Assembly (NCBI GenBank): GCA_964441705.1
Contig: CAYTWF010000006.1
Coordinates: forward strand, 1 to 64,000
From: Eshraghiella sp964441705
Lineage (GTDB): Bacteria; Bacillota; Clostridia; Lachnospirales; Lachnospiraceae
Direction: 5' to 3'
Length of the DNA: 64,000 bases
Shown: positions 53,626-63,120 of the stretch, piece after piece
Numbering within the stretch: the stretch's first letter is position 1
Layout of the letters: each line of letters starts with the position of its first letter
Made by a program: the position numbers and the translations under genes
Notes under the pieces: generated by a model
What the model was told of the DNA's origin: nothing
The model's input: the letters and a program-made list of their open reading frames with translations, nothing else
Databases searched by the model: none

Positions 53626-54739
53626 CGGTCTTATCCTCCTTTGGAATTGATAAAAATATTCTAAATCCATTTTGAGCCGTGAATACAATATTGCCTCCCA
53701 GCTCCTCAACTCTGGTTCTCATGTTATGAAGCCCTATGCCACTCTCCCTAATCTCCCCCGGATGTCCGTTATCGTGGAACACCAGCTGGTAAAAGGCCGG
53801 ATGTTCAAACACTGCAAGCACAATCTCATCAGCATCAGAATGCTTCTTAACATTCTCAAACGCCTCATTAATAATGGATATGAAGCAGTATTTAACAGTT
53901 CTTGATACATGAGAATTAATGTCATATTCCAGCTTAACCTTATATTTACTATTATTATTAATAATATCATCAACAGCTTTTCTCAAATCCAGCGATTCAT
54001 TATGAAGGTCATGAACACTCTCTCTTATGTTATTCATGGATTCATTAAGTGTGTCACTAACCTCCTTAAGTCCGGGAGCAATTGGCGAATCCTTGTACAC
54101 TGCCTGAAGCGCACCCATTTGGAGAATACTTCTGCTCAAAAGATGTCCTACATTATCATGTATCTCCCTGGCAATACGATTACGTTCTCTTAATGTTGCC
54201 ATGGAAATCTGGTCATCCTGCTGCTTTCTCATAAGCTGGTTCTTTTGAATTGTAAGCTGTCTGAATTCCTCATTATCATCACGCTCTCTCAAATATTTTT
54301 TCTGCAAATCCACATAATGAGTGGACATATATCCGAGATACACAGCCATTCCAAGCATTCCCACACCAAACATAATAAGATAGGCCGGTCTGTCTGCCAG
54401 CCTGTATATGTAATTCTTTGCGCCTGCTGCAACAAGGATAATATATAAAATAATCGTTGCTCCAAGTATCATAAGCTCGTTATGTTTTTTCCTGCAGGCC
54501 TGGCTCACAGCCTCATATACCACAAGAATCACCGCAGGTATAAGCATGTCAAATACAAGCATTCCAACGCATATTGCAGCTGTAATACCTATGTGAACAT
54601 CACTGTCTGCAAAAAAATAGCACAGTCCCGCATATATCAGCACCGCAAGCGCAAGATATATCAGCTCTCCGCCCATAAATCCCATGCCAAACACAATTGT
54701 CATAACCAGAATAAGAATTCTGTCAAAAAGTCCGTTCAT
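53603..54739 (-). CDS. HisKA_3 sensor histidine kinase (LnrJ/LiaS-like)
   Basis: A 378-residue kinase. ATG 54739 was chosen (GGGAGGAT upstream; product MNGLFDRIL). About six membrane helices fill residues 5-140 with short loops, so sensing is probably within the membrane. A coiled linker leads to HisKA_3 with His194 in REIHDNVGHLLSRS and a HATPase with FENVKKHSDA and ESGIGLHNMRTRVEELGG. It overlaps the response regulator gene. The arrangement with a divergent ATPase/permease/permease operon matches the linearmycin-type LnrJK-LnrLMN modules. Confidence 0.92.
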   Translation of the reverse strand: MNGLFDRILILVMTIVFGMGFMGGELIYLALAVLIYAGLCYFFADSDVHIGITAAICVGMLVFDMLIPAVILVVYEAVSQACRKKHNELMILGATIILYIILVAAGAKNYIYRLADRPAYLIMFGVGMLGMAVYLGYMSTHYVDLQKKYLRERDDNEEFRQLTIQKNQLMRKQQDDQISMATLRERNRIAREIHDNVGHLLSRSILQMGALQAVYKDSPIAPGLKEVSDTLNESMNNIRESVHDLHNESLDLRKAVDDIINNNSKYKVKLEYDINSHVSRTVKYCFISIINEAFENVKKHSDADEIVLAVFEHPAFYQLVFHDNGHPGEIRESGIGLHNMRTRVEELGGNIVFTAQNGFRIFLSIPKEDKTGENSSGR

Positions 54740-54763
54740 TACAATCCTCCCTAGGTAACTCAT

Positions 54764-54793
54764 ATTATACAATATAATTGTGACAATTGTCAT
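54764..54793 (-). promoter_or_regulatory. promoter of sensor kinase/regulator operon
   Basis: On the - strand, ATGACA (54788-54793), an 18-base spacer and TATAAT (54764-54769). Its -35 overlaps the TGACAATTGTCA palindrome. Confidence 0.6.
54781..54792. promoter_or_regulatory. 12-bp palindrome between divergent operons, candidate NarL-type operator
   Basis: TGACAATTGTCA is a perfect palindrome between the kinase and ABC operons, overlapping the -35 box of the kinase promoter. It is a candidate site for the response regulator and would couple autoregulation with exporter control. Confidence 0.5.
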
Positions 54794-54884
54794 ATTAATT
54801 TATGACTTCATTCACTTTGATGTTTTTTTCCCTGTGATATACTTAATCCATAATCAAAAAGAATTGAATTGAGGAGGAACCCTA

Positions 54885-55826
54885 ATGAGTGAACCAATTG
54901 TAAAAATTGAAAATCTTGTAAAACGCTACAAAGAGCTGATTGCTCTTGACCATTTTAATCTTGAAATTGATAAAGGCGAGATATTTGGTCTTCTTGGCCC
55001 CAATGGCTCAGGCAAAACAACAACTATCAACTGTCTTTTATCACTTCTTACATACGATAAAGGAAGTATTGAGGTATTTGGCCGAAAGATGTCTCCTGAC
55101 AGCTATGATTTGAAGGCTAAAATAGGTGTTGTAATGCAGAATGTATCCGTATTTGACGAACTGACTGTATATGAGAACATTGATTATTTCTGCGGATTAT
55201 ATATCAAAGATAATACAACAAGAAAAGAATATGTTGAGGATGCAATTAAGTTTGTAGGACTTGAGGACTACAGAAAGTTCAGACCTAAAAAGCTGTCCGG
55301 CGGTCTACTGCGAAGACTTAATATTGCCTGTGGAATTGCCCACAAGCCGGAGCTGATTATTATGGATGAGCCAACCGTTGCAGTAGACCCACAGAGCCGT
55401 AATCGTATTCTTGAGGGAATCGTAGAGCTGAACCGACAGGGCGCAACAATTATCTACACCTCACATTATATGGAAGAGGTTGAACAGATATGTACCAGAA
55501 TCGCCATTATGGATAAGGGCAAAAACCTTGCCATGGGTACCAACGCAGAGCTAAAGCGCATGATTAAGAACAGTGAAACAATCCGTATTGAGGTACCTGT
55601 TTTTTCAGCTGAAAATATCCTTGCAATTAAAGAGCTCCCTCATGTATACCAGTGCACCCACGATAATGGTGAGTTGAAAATATCATACAGCGGCGGCAAG
55701 CATAACCTCATCCGGGTACTCGACTATCTTAAGACTAATGATATTGCCTTCGGAAGAGTATATTCTGAGCTTCCTACATTAAATGACGTATTTCTTGAGA
55801 TTACCGGCAAGCAGCTGAGGGATTAA
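54885..55826 (+). CDS. ABC exporter ATP-binding protein (LnrL-like)
   Basis: A 313-residue ATPase: Walker A LLGPNGSGKTT, Q loop VMQNVS, signature LSGGLLRRLNIACG, Walker B LIIMDEPTVAVDPQ and the switch His in YTSHYMEEVEQ. The 80-residue C-terminal extension is typical of drug/lipopeptide exporters (DrrA, LnrL). GAGGAGG precedes the ATG. It is the first gene of an ATPase/permease/permease operon divergent from a two-component system. It probably exports or detoxifies membrane-active compounds (inference from arrangement). Confidence 0.94.
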   Translation: MSEPIVKIENLVKRYKELIALDHFNLEIDKGEIFGLLGPNGSGKTTTINCLLSLLTYDKGSIEVFGRKMSPDSYDLKAKIGVVMQNVSVFDELTVYENIDYFCGLYIKDNTTRKEYVEDAIKFVGLEDYRKFRPKKLSGGLLRRLNIACGIAHKPELIIMDEPTVAVDPQSRNRILEGIVELNRQGATIIYTSHYMEEVEQICTRIAIMDKGKNLAMGTNAELKRMIKNSETIRIEVPVFSAENILAIKELPHVYQCTHDNGELKISYSGGKHNLIRVLDYLKTNDIAFGRVYSELPTLNDVFLEITGKQLRD

Positions 55827-55840
55827 AGGAGGAGATAATT

Positions 55841-56980
55841 ATGTTCTGGCATTTATATAAATACAGGCTGAAGGCAATGCTTAACTCCAAAACAGAGATA
55901 TTCTGGAACTTTGTTTTTCCAATACTTCTTTGCACATGTTTTGTAGTTGCATTCAGCAGCATTAACAGCAAGGCCTATCTTTTCCATACAATTCCTGTAG
56001 CTGTGGTATACGAAAAGGACAATCCGGAATTTGAGGCAACCTTAACAGCTGTTGCAAAGGACGATTCACAGGGCGAGGCATTTATGTCAATTACAGACTG
56101 CTCCGCTGATGACGCAAAAGAAATGCTTAAGGATAACAGCGTTGACGCCGCAATTATAGTAGGTGATGATATATCAGTTCTTGTGGATTCACAGGGTATT
56201 AATCAAACCGCTATTCAAAGCTTTATCAGCCAGTATATTCAAAAGGCCTCCGTTATAAAAGACATAGCATCCACTAATCCGGAACAGCTCCAGACGGTAA
56301 TTGACCAGATGAGCGATTCCACAGAGTATATTCAGGAAGCAAGTTTAACAGATAATAAAATTGACCCGCTTTCTTCGTACTATTTTTCACTAATCGCTAT
56401 GACCGCATTATTTGGCAGCTTCTTTGGTCTGCAGTGTGCACTTCAGATGAAGGCCGATACCTCCGGTGTTGGTATAAGAAAATGTATCTGTCCTGCCGGC
56501 AGGGGCAAAATGATAATTGCAGAATTTCTTGCTACTTATACACTTCAGCTGGCAACTATGGTTACACTGCTTTTGTATATGAAATTTATTGTAAGAATTG
56601 ACATGGGTACACAGTACGGCTATATTGCACTAACCTGCGCCGTTGGTTCATTATTTGGTGTTTCCTTTGGTCTGTTTGTAGGATGTATTCCAAGACTTAA
56701 GGCCGCTGTGAGAGATACTATTACAGTAAGCTTTTCTCTGCTGTCATCATTTCTTGCAGGCCTTATGGTATCAGACCTTAAGATGTTTCTGCAAAAGAAT
56801 GCACCGGCTGTTAACATGATTAATCCTGCAACCCTTATTCAGGATGCCTTGTATTCTCTGCTAATATACAACACGCATGAACGTTATTTTCTTAACATGA
56901 TTATTCTTACAGCATACTCGGTAATTTTATGTGTTGTATCACTATTAATGACAAGGAGGGAGAGCTATGCAAGTATATAG
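55841..56980 (+). CDS. ABC-2 type permease (LnrM-like)
   Basis: A 379-residue permease of the ABC-2 group. One N-terminal helix (about 20-40) is followed by a 140-residue extracytoplasmic domain (residues about 48-180, with VAVVYEKDNPEF and DDAKEMLKDNSVDAAIIV). Five C-terminal helices from about 182 follow, with the conserved SYYFSLIAMTALFGSFFGLQ stretch. AAAGGAGG precedes the ATG and its end overlaps the next permease gene by 14 bases. It forms a heterodimer with the next product (inference). Confidence 0.92.
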   Translation: MFWHLYKYRLKAMLNSKTEIFWNFVFPILLCTCFVVAFSSINSKAYLFHTIPVAVVYEKDNPEFEATLTAVAKDDSQGEAFMSITDCSADDAKEMLKDNSVDAAIIVGDDISVLVDSQGINQTAIQSFISQYIQKASVIKDIASTNPEQLQTVIDQMSDSTEYIQEASLTDNKIDPLSSYYFSLIAMTALFGSFFGLQCALQMKADTSGVGIRKCICPAGRGKMIIAEFLATYTLQLATMVTLLLYMKFIVRIDMGTQYGYIALTCAVGSLFGVSFGLFVGCIPRLKAAVRDTITVSFSLLSSFLAGLMVSDLKMFLQKNAPAVNMINPATLIQDALYSLLIYNTHERYFLNMIILTAYSVILCVVSLLMTRRESYASI

Positions 56981-58118
56981 AACGTTTTTAAAGCTTACAC
57001 TTCGCAATATTTTTTCAGGAATTATGTATCTTGTAATATTTACTACCGTAGCAATAATAATTTCAAGGGCACAAAGCTCATCCTCTAATGCTACCTTTAC
57101 TGTAACCAAGGTTAATGTTGGTGTGATTGATAACGATAACACTGCTCTCAGCCAAAAGCTATATGATTATATTGACAACACCAATACCATAAAAGAGCTT
57201 GACCCCGATGAAGATAAATGGCCTGATGAGATTTTCTACCATAATGTTGAGCTTATAATAGTAATTAACGATGGCTTCGCCGATAGTATCAGCTCCGGTA
57301 ATTATGAAGATGTTATTACTACCTATAAGCAGCCAGATTCCAATAAGGCCTATGTTGTAGCATCACAGATAAATACCTTTCTTGACAGCCTTTCCTATTA
57401 CACAGCTGCCGGATACAGTGTAGAGGATGCCTCTGACAAGGCACTTGATACAGCAGGGCTTGCAGCCGACACCGAATACCTGGATAAAAATGCTGGCGAC
57501 GGCAATGCTTCCGCTATGAGCTATTTCTTCACATTTATGCCATATATGATGCTATGCCTGTTAATTAACAGCTACGGTCCAATGCTTGTAATATGGAATC
57601 GTCCGGAACTGAAATCAAGAACAGAGATTGCTGCCCTTAGTATTGGCAAACGTAATCTTGGGCTCATTGGTGCAACTGCCACCTATTCCGTAATTGTATT
57701 TGCACTATTTATGGGAGTTGGTGCCGCGTTTTTCAGCAAGGAATTTTTCACAGCAAGAGGAGCCATGTACATGCTGAATTCTCTTACCTACCTGCTGGTG
57801 TGCATTTCAATTACCTACCTTGTTGCCCAGCTTAGCAAAAAAACTCAGATGCTTACAATGTGGTCCAATGTTATTGGTCTTAGCACCTCATTCCTGTGTG
57901 GTGTATTCGTAAGCAGATTCCTTCTGCCGGATAAGGTTGTGTCGATATCCAGATGTCTTCCTACCTACTGGTATGTTAACATAACTGAGGAACTTAAATA
58001 TTCATTTAATGGCATTACTCCTCTTATGATACAATCCCTCGGAATCCAGCTATTGTTTGCTGTAGCAATATATGTTATAGGACTTGTTATTGTTAAGTCC
58101 AAAAGACAGTCACATTAA
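56967..58118 (+). CDS. ABC-2 type permease (LnrN-like)
   Basis: A 383-residue permease with the same plan as its upstream partner: one N-terminal helix, an external domain (about 40-190, VGVIDNDNTALSQKLYDYI), then five or six helices from about 190 (YFFTFMPYMMLCLLINSYGP). AAGGAGGGAG precedes the ATG. It closes the three-gene exporter operon, with a bidirectional terminator 26 bases later. The substrate is unknown; antimicrobial lipopeptides or polyenes are the known substrates of related systems. Confidence 0.92.
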   Translation: MQVYRTFLKLTLRNIFSGIMYLVIFTTVAIIISRAQSSSSNATFTVTKVNVGVIDNDNTALSQKLYDYIDNTNTIKELDPDEDKWPDEIFYHNVELIIVINDGFADSISSGNYEDVITTYKQPDSNKAYVVASQINTFLDSLSYYTAAGYSVEDASDKALDTAGLAADTEYLDKNAGDGNASAMSYFFTFMPYMMLCLLINSYGPMLVIWNRPELKSRTEIAALSIGKRNLGLIGATATYSVIVFALFMGVGAAFFSKEFFTARGAMYMLNSLTYLLVCISITYLVAQLSKKTQMLTMWSNVIGLSTSFLCGVFVSRFLLPDKVVSISRCLPTYWYVNITEELKYSFNGITPLMIQSLGIQLLFAVAIYVIGLVIVKSKRQSH

Positions 58119-58143
58119 ATAGAACAGACACTTTGTTTCACAA

Positions 58144-58183
58144 AATGAGCCTCAGATAATCGATTGACTATCTGAGGCTCATT
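58144..58183. terminator. bidirectional terminator after ABC exporter operon
   Basis: A perfect 15-bp inverted repeat, AATGAGCCTCAGATA / TATCTGAGGCTCATT, with a 10-base loop. It lies between the permease stop and the convergent CarD-like gene stop. Confidence 0.88.
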
Positions 58184-58195
58184 AATTATTAATTA

Positions 58196-58699
58196 CTATG
58201 CTTCTTTAATTCTGCTGGCAATAAAATCTTCCATCTCTGACTTATCCTTATTAAGAGCAAATCCCAGTTCACTGTAAAGATTATCCTCAGCAATTCTGAA
58301 ATATCTCTCATCGGTAGATGTCATTTTCTTGCCCTGCTCTATTCTCTGTTCTTTCCGCAAATATATTGTCTTAATTATGCTGACCCAGTTCCTGCAGTCA
58401 CAGGTTCTTGAGTACTCCTTGTACTTCTCTTCTCTGGCCTTATCGTTATCTATCCATATCTCTTCTATCTCAGGAATATTATCAATAAGCTCCATAGCCT
58501 CATCCTTGTTAATTATATTACGAATGACCACTTTAACATTATCTACCGGTATAAAGGACCTATTGCCCTTATTGGTAACGGATGTAAGTACATAATACAT
58601 TCTCTTGGAATCACTGTCCGGGATATCAATATGGGTAATATCCTCCACCTTACATATTCCGCTGTTACCATATACAACGTAGCTGCCTTTTTCAAACAT
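58196..58699 (-). CDS. CarD-family transcriptional regulator
   Basis: A 167-residue protein. ATG 58699 was chosen (GAAAGGAAG upstream; product MFEKGSYVVYGNSGICKV). Residues 1-60 form the CarD/TRCF RNA-polymerase-interacting domain; the rest is helical with many charged residues, as in CarD C-terminal domains. Such proteins bind the RNA polymerase beta subunit and stabilise open promoter complexes. It is monocistronic. Confidence 0.92.
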   Translation of the reverse strand: MFEKGSYVVYGNSGICKVEDITHIDIPDSDSKRMYYVLTSVTNKGNRSFIPVDNVKVVIRNIINKDEAMELIDNIPEIEEIWIDNDKAREEKYKEYSRTCDCRNWVSIIKTIYLRKEQRIEQGKKMTSTDERYFRIAEDNLYSELGFALNKDKSEMEDFIASRIKEA

Positions 58700-58881
58700 A
58701 CTATTCTTCCTTTCACCGAGCAAAACCTCTGTTAATAGTATTATAACACAAAAAGGTGGTTTACGTAATACCCCATTTATAGGTATTAATAACTATTTTA
58801 TTCCATTTTTTCATGAATTATCACATAAATACCAATAAACAAATATAATAAAATATAACTATTTACAGGAGACCATATTTT

Positions 58882-60042
58882 ATGAATTATAGCAATCAGG
58901 CAACTGTTTCATATAATAACAATCAAACCGCTAAGTCCAACATAGTAAATGGCACTATTCTCTCACCATTTACATTAAGTAAATCCTCATTTTCACGCAC
59001 CTACCAGCGCAACAGCATAATACAATATCGCATCATTGTAACTAACAGCCTTGATATCCAAATAACCAACGCCTATGTTTTTGATGATATGGGGGTATAC
59101 AGTGATAGAGGGGTTCTAAGAATTCCCTCTAATTTTGACCTATTTTCCTGTAAGCTGTTAATTGTATCCCAATCCGGTGCTTATTCCAGAATTCTGGGTG
59201 TAAATAGAGAACGTAATGGTGTAGGATTTATGTTTATTTTACCTGGGAAATCCACAGCAATAATAACCTATTCTGCCAGTATTAACGATTTTGCAGACAC
59301 CTCTCCCGCTTCGTCAATAAAAAGCAATGTAAGTCTCAATGCCGGCTCCTACGAGGAAATTACCACAACTCACACTATTAAAGCAGCTACGTATTCCGAT
59401 ATTGTACTTACCAAATTCTTTAAACATGACATACTGTCCAGTGGGCAGCCTGCCAATATCAATCTGATTGTTTCCAATTATGGCAATGAGGCCAGTTCTC
59501 CCAGCATTACAGATATTATCCACCCTTATATGAAGGATCTCGTTATTAAGGGTAATTCAGAGGAATGGACTTCTGGAGATGAATATAATTATGATTCGAG
59601 AACCGGATATCTTAATATTAAAGCAGGTGCATTTACCATTCCTCCCGCCACATTTTTCCTTGGTTCTTTGGGGCGCCACGAAATAATTCCCTCCACCTAT
59701 GATATTAATATAAATGGCACAGTTATATCCGCAAATGCGCCTGAACCATATATATCTATAATACCTGCTTACACTGATGGTCAGGAAAAAAATTTACTTA
59801 TTGAAAAAATAAATGTCCGTTTATACAAACTGACTGTTATAGGCAATATAGTTCCCAAGTTAGAAATATTAACTAATCCCGCATCAATTATAACATTAGA
59901 GCCATCAGCTAGTTTTAAATACGAAAATTCAATTTTAACCGTTGATATGTCCAAACTTTCCATAACAGATACAGCTATATTTACGATAGAATATGGTAAT
60001 ACCCGTTTATATTTAATGTTAAATGTAAACCATAAAAATTAA
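58882..60042 (+). CDS. DUF11-like beta-domain protein without signal peptide
   Basis: A 386-residue protein with two or three beta-sandwich units of the DUF11/conserved-repeat type. The first starts NQATVSYNNNQTAKSNIVNG and contains YRIIVTNS and VFDDMGVYS; a second, with NLIVSNYGNEASSPSITDII, begins near residue 190. No signal peptide, membrane helix or sorting signal is visible, which is odd for this fold, usually found on cell surfaces. AGGAGA precedes the ATG. Clostridial relatives with the same TVSYN opening exist, but I know no function for them. Confidence 0.7.
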   Translation: MNYSNQATVSYNNNQTAKSNIVNGTILSPFTLSKSSFSRTYQRNSIIQYRIIVTNSLDIQITNAYVFDDMGVYSDRGVLRIPSNFDLFSCKLLIVSQSGAYSRILGVNRERNGVGFMFILPGKSTAIITYSASINDFADTSPASSIKSNVSLNAGSYEEITTTHTIKAATYSDIVLTKFFKHDILSSGQPANINLIVSNYGNEASSPSITDIIHPYMKDLVIKGNSEEWTSGDEYNYDSRTGYLNIKAGAFTIPPATFFLGSLGRHEIIPSTYDININGTVISANAPEPYISIIPAYTDGQEKNLLIEKINVRLYKLTVIGNIVPKLEILTNPASIITLEPSASFKYENSILTVDMSKLSITDTAIFTIEYGNTRLYLMLNVNHKN

Positions 60043-60055
60043 TTCACAAACTACA

Positions 60056-60574
60056 TTAAAATATGCCTGGACACACAATAATCCAGACATATTTTATAAA
60101 TGCTATTATTTTTTCTGCAACCTGTAATCTTTGACGTAAATCAATTTTTCCTGTTCCAAGAGTCATATGATTGCATTTACCTAAACCATCATGTATATGG
60201 AAATGTGTTAGCTTGCTTTCGTGTAACATAATAAATTCTTCGTCCATATTATTAACGGCGTTTGAATGTCCGATATCCCATGTCAAGCCGAAAACATTAC
60301 TATCTAATAACAATGAAATTGCCTCTTTTTCATATTGGAAGTAACCGTTTGTATTTTCAATTACAATCTTTATGTTGAAGCTTCCGATTGATTTTTCACA
60401 TAACCTTTTAAAAGCTAAAACAGATTGCATATAGTTATCTTTGTACATCTCGTACAGCCGTACCTTTTTATCCGGTAATGTAAAATAAACACCATGATTC
60501 ATGTGCATATTTATTATAGGTATATTTAGTTGTTTTGCAATCTCTATTGAAGTGTATAGTATAGTAAATTCCAT
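60056..60574 (-). pseudogene. sugar phosphate isomerase/epimerase remnant (AP endonuclease 2-like TIM barrel)
   Basis: The 172-residue frame matches only the middle of a xylose-isomerase-like TIM barrel: IAKQLNIPIINMHMN, IVIENTNGYFQ (metal Glu), FGLTWDIGHSNA (Asp/His) and FHIHDGLGKCNHMTLGTGKID. Family members are about 250-290 residues. The first 70-80 residues are missing, and the end (after LRQRLQVAEKI) runs into a terminator hairpin of the convergent gene instead of the last barrel strand. No clear ribosome binding site precedes it. Most likely a fragment cut at both ends. Confidence 0.7.
60062..60096 (+). terminator. terminator of DUF11-like gene
   Basis: TATGCCTGG (60062-60070) and CCAGACATA (60083-60091) pair with one G-T and are followed by TTTTAT. 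The 3' end of the neighbouring isomerase remnant reads through this hairpin on the other strand. Confidence 0.7.
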
Positions 60575-60601
60575 TGCCTTGTCCTTCTTGCCTATTTTCC
60601 T

Positions 60602-61213
60602 TTACAATACTTCTCGAAAAATCATTATAATTCCTAATAATCCCATCAAGCATCCAAGTATGTAATTTAACCACTTGTATATTCCATCTGATATTTTATT
60701 TCTAAAGCGTGCTACTACTCCACTTAATAGTGCCCACCAACACATCGTTCCTATTAATATTCCCAAAATTAATCCTATTGACTGAGCAATTGTCTGTTTT
60801 CCACTGATTCCAAACGCAGTAAATGCTATCATAAAAGACAGTACTGTAGTTGGATTAATTATCGCAACACCCAAAGATGAGATAAAACAAAGAACGGGAT
60901 TACTCTTACCATCATCCTGCAAGTTCTCAATTCTTTTTTCCCTTATTGTGAGATACCCCAACAACATAATCAGAACTCCGCCAATTATATTAATACAAGT
61001 TTGATACTTCATTAGAAAGTCAGATATGATTGTAATTCCGCCAATGCCTACGAAGGAATAAAATACATCCGCTACAGAAGATCCAGCTCCTGTCATAAGG
61101 CCTGCCCAAAAGCCATAATCCATTGTCCGCTTTATTGTCAAAACACCGATTGCTCCTGCTGGAATCCCAAACACTAAGCCAATTAATATTCCACGAATAA
61201 AATACTCTATCAT
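60602..61213 (-). CDS. LysE/RhtB family exporter
   Basis: A 203-residue membrane protein with six helices. Family features are the N-terminal GLVFGIPAGAIGVLTIKRTM and central GGVLIMLLGYLTIREKR and ISSLGVAIINPTTVLSFM segments. It starts directly after the stop of the DUF3737 gene (TAG then ATG), so the two are co-translated. It probably exports an amino acid or related small molecule. Confidence 0.9.
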   Translation of the reverse strand: MIEYFIRGILIGLVFGIPAGAIGVLTIKRTMDYGFWAGLMTGAGSSVADVFYSFVGIGGITIISDFLMKYQTCINIIGGVLIMLLGYLTIREKRIENLQDDGKSNPVLCFISSLGVAIINPTTVLSFMIAFTAFGISGKQTIAQSIGLILGILIGTMCWWALLSGVVARFRNKISDGIYKWLNYILGCLMGLLGIIMIFREVL

Positions 61214-62065
61214 CTAAGCTTCCTTACATATAATCTTTGTTTTTGAAGGGTCTATTTTATCTGCTTCAATGATTAACTCTCCAATAGATTCCGCTTTGAT
61301 TGTTCCGCTGGCAGGATTAAGTACACTGTTAATATGACTAACTATTTCTGCATCTACACTGGAATACTCAAATGCCAGTGTTGTATTAATAAGCTTACAG
61401 TTCTTCATCACAAGATTTTCAATATAACACATTCCCTGCAGGCTTTCAATAGTACAGTTAATCAGTGTCAGATTTTTTGCATTCCATCCAAGGTATTCTC
61501 CAGAAATAAAGCTGTCATATACCGTAATGTTCTCCGAGTTCCAAAAAGCATCCTTTGATAACAGTTTTGAGTGATGAATTTCAATATTTTTACATCCATC
61601 AAAGGAGTAGTTGCCATACAGTGTCAAATCATGAATTGTCATATCAGAACTTCCCATTGCAAAATAATCTCCCTTTGCAACTACTTGTTCCAACTTGACA
61701 TCATTACAATTCCAAAGCGTTTCCGCTGCATTTGGAATACTCACATTTTTAAGAGTCAAATCCTTACATTTTCTAAAATTCTTTGGTGCTTCCACCAGTG
61801 AATCTTCCACGTTCATATGATTAGTATACCACACACCGGCTCTTCCCATTTCAAACCACGTGCTGTTTTTTACTTCTATATTATGACAATACCAAAACGG
61901 ATATTTCCATTTAAACATGCAGTTATCAAGTTTAATATCATGACTTTCCTTTAATGGAGACTCTCCATCTGCAAAAACAGAATCTCTAATATCTAAAAAG
62001 TCACTTTGAAAAAGCGCACGCTCTCCTGTAAAATATCCTTGGTTCATTTTCTTATATTCTTTCAT
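61214..62065 (-). CDS. DUF3737 family protein (right-handed beta-helix)
   Basis: A 283-residue protein beginning MKEYKKMNQGYFTGERALFQ, with a regular repeat of about 20 residues (VKNSTWFEMGRAGVWYTNHM, FRKCKDLTLKNVSI, WNCNDVKLEQV, FDGCKNIEIHHSKL, WNAKNLTLINC) typical of a beta-helix. This matches the DUF3737 family, which is full length here. Function is unknown and no signal peptide is present. It is coupled to the downstream LysE gene. Confidence 0.88.
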   Translation of the reverse strand: MKEYKKMNQGYFTGERALFQSDFLDIRDSVFADGESPLKESHDIKLDNCMFKWKYPFWYCHNIEVKNSTWFEMGRAGVWYTNHMNVEDSLVEAPKNFRKCKDLTLKNVSIPNAAETLWNCNDVKLEQVVAKGDYFAMGSSDMTIHDLTLYGNYSFDGCKNIEIHHSKLLSKDAFWNSENITVYDSFISGEYLGWNAKNLTLINCTIESLQGMCYIENLVMKNCKLINTTLAFEYSSVDAEIVSHINSVLNPASGTIKAESIGELIIEADKIDPSKTKIICKEA

Positions 62066-62083
62066 TTTATTGTTATCTCCTTT

Positions 62084-62887
62084 TTATTTTGTGTTTAGTG
62101 CAATTCGATAGGCCTTTGTATAATCTTCTCTGTGAAAATAGACCGCCTCTCCACTGGTCAGGTTAAAAACAGCACTCCACTCTGTTGTTTCACCATCACT
62201 GTAATGATGCTTGCTTACACTCTCCAGTGCATCAGCCACTTCTGATTCTGACAACACAGAGGAATCGCCAATCGCATTCATTAGAGTCTCGTATCGTTCC
62301 CGTGACTGGCTTGTCCCAATACCATACTTTTCTCCCTCTGTTAAATAGAAATTTGTTACTACAGGAGTCTTTGTTACAACCATTTCCTGATTTACATACT
62401 CAATAACTGCACTATTTCCCTGAGCATCGGCAACTGCCAAATGAACCATTAAACCAAAAGATGCATGTAAATCATATTCTTTCAGTAACGCTACTGCTTC
62501 ATCTACTGTGGCAGCCCTATTCAGAAGCATACGCACAGCAGTTGTGGTTGTAATATCTGGTAAATCCGTTGACTGCGCAATCGTATCTGAATCCTGAATC
62601 ATATTTACTGATACTGCCAGTCCCTTTTCATTCATTCCATCAATGGGTGCATAGAGCGATGCAAGAGTCATAATACTATCAAATGAAAAAGCGACTGATG
62701 CAGCTCCAGCTCCCTGTCGAATGAAATCCGTATTCACAGTAGATATAGATGCATATGCTTTATGTATTGACCAGTTGGTAAATGTCGGGACAGATTCACC
62801 ACTCACCTTTGTACCACTTAATCCGGTCAGAGATTCCAACGTATATCTGTTTACCAAGAAGTACCAGATATTCTCCAAAGCTGCCAA
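62084..62887 (-). pseudogene. linear amide C-N hydrolase (choloylglycine hydrolase-like), 5'-truncated
   Basis: The 267-residue frame matches the body of the choloylglycine/penicillin acylase-like Ntn-hydrolases (YAPIDGMNEKGLAVSVNMI, the ADAQGNSAVIEY strand, and NFYLTEG). The N-terminus with the catalytic Cys is absent: upstream of a TTG at 62887 the frame meets a TAG, and the next gene ends 6 bases away. Family members are about 320-360 residues, so about 60-90 residues are lost. Without the N-terminal nucleophile it cannot be active. Deletion between the two genes is the simplest explanation. Confidence 0.75.
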
Positions 62888-62892
62888 ACTAT

Positions 62893-63120
62893 TTATTGAC
62901 CGTCTTCAGGAAGAATTTCTATAGCTTCTTCTATCTTTTTTAATATCTTTTTTGCTTGGTGAATCTTTTCCAGAATCAAATCCCTCTGTTCTTGCAACAG
63001 CAGGATTTGATCTGGATTACCATGCTTTTTTGCCTCAAAAAACACACTGATAAACTTTTCATCACATCCAGCGTCTATCAAATTCTGAATGATATGTTCT
63101 TCACCTTGATTAAATTCCAT
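62893..63120 (-). CDS. small helical protein, unknown
   Basis: A 75-residue acidic protein, MEFNQGEEHIIQNLIDAGCD at the N-terminus and a charged coiled-coil-like helix (RDLILEKIHQAKKILKKIEE) in the second half. Similar small proteins with an N-terminal IQNLIDAGC motif occur in Firmicutes and are of unknown function. There is no convincing ribosome binding site, but the frame is compact and the composition is protein-like. It directly precedes the truncated hydrolase. Confidence 0.6.
   Translation of the reverse strand: MEFNQGEEHIIQNLIDAGCDEKFISVFFEAKKHGNPDQILLLQEQRDLILEKIHQAKKILKKIEEAIEILPEDGQ

Noticed and set aside
62084..62887. Active choloylglycine (bile salt) hydrolase
   Set aside because: The N-terminal catalytic cysteine is absent and the frame is closed by a stop just upstream.
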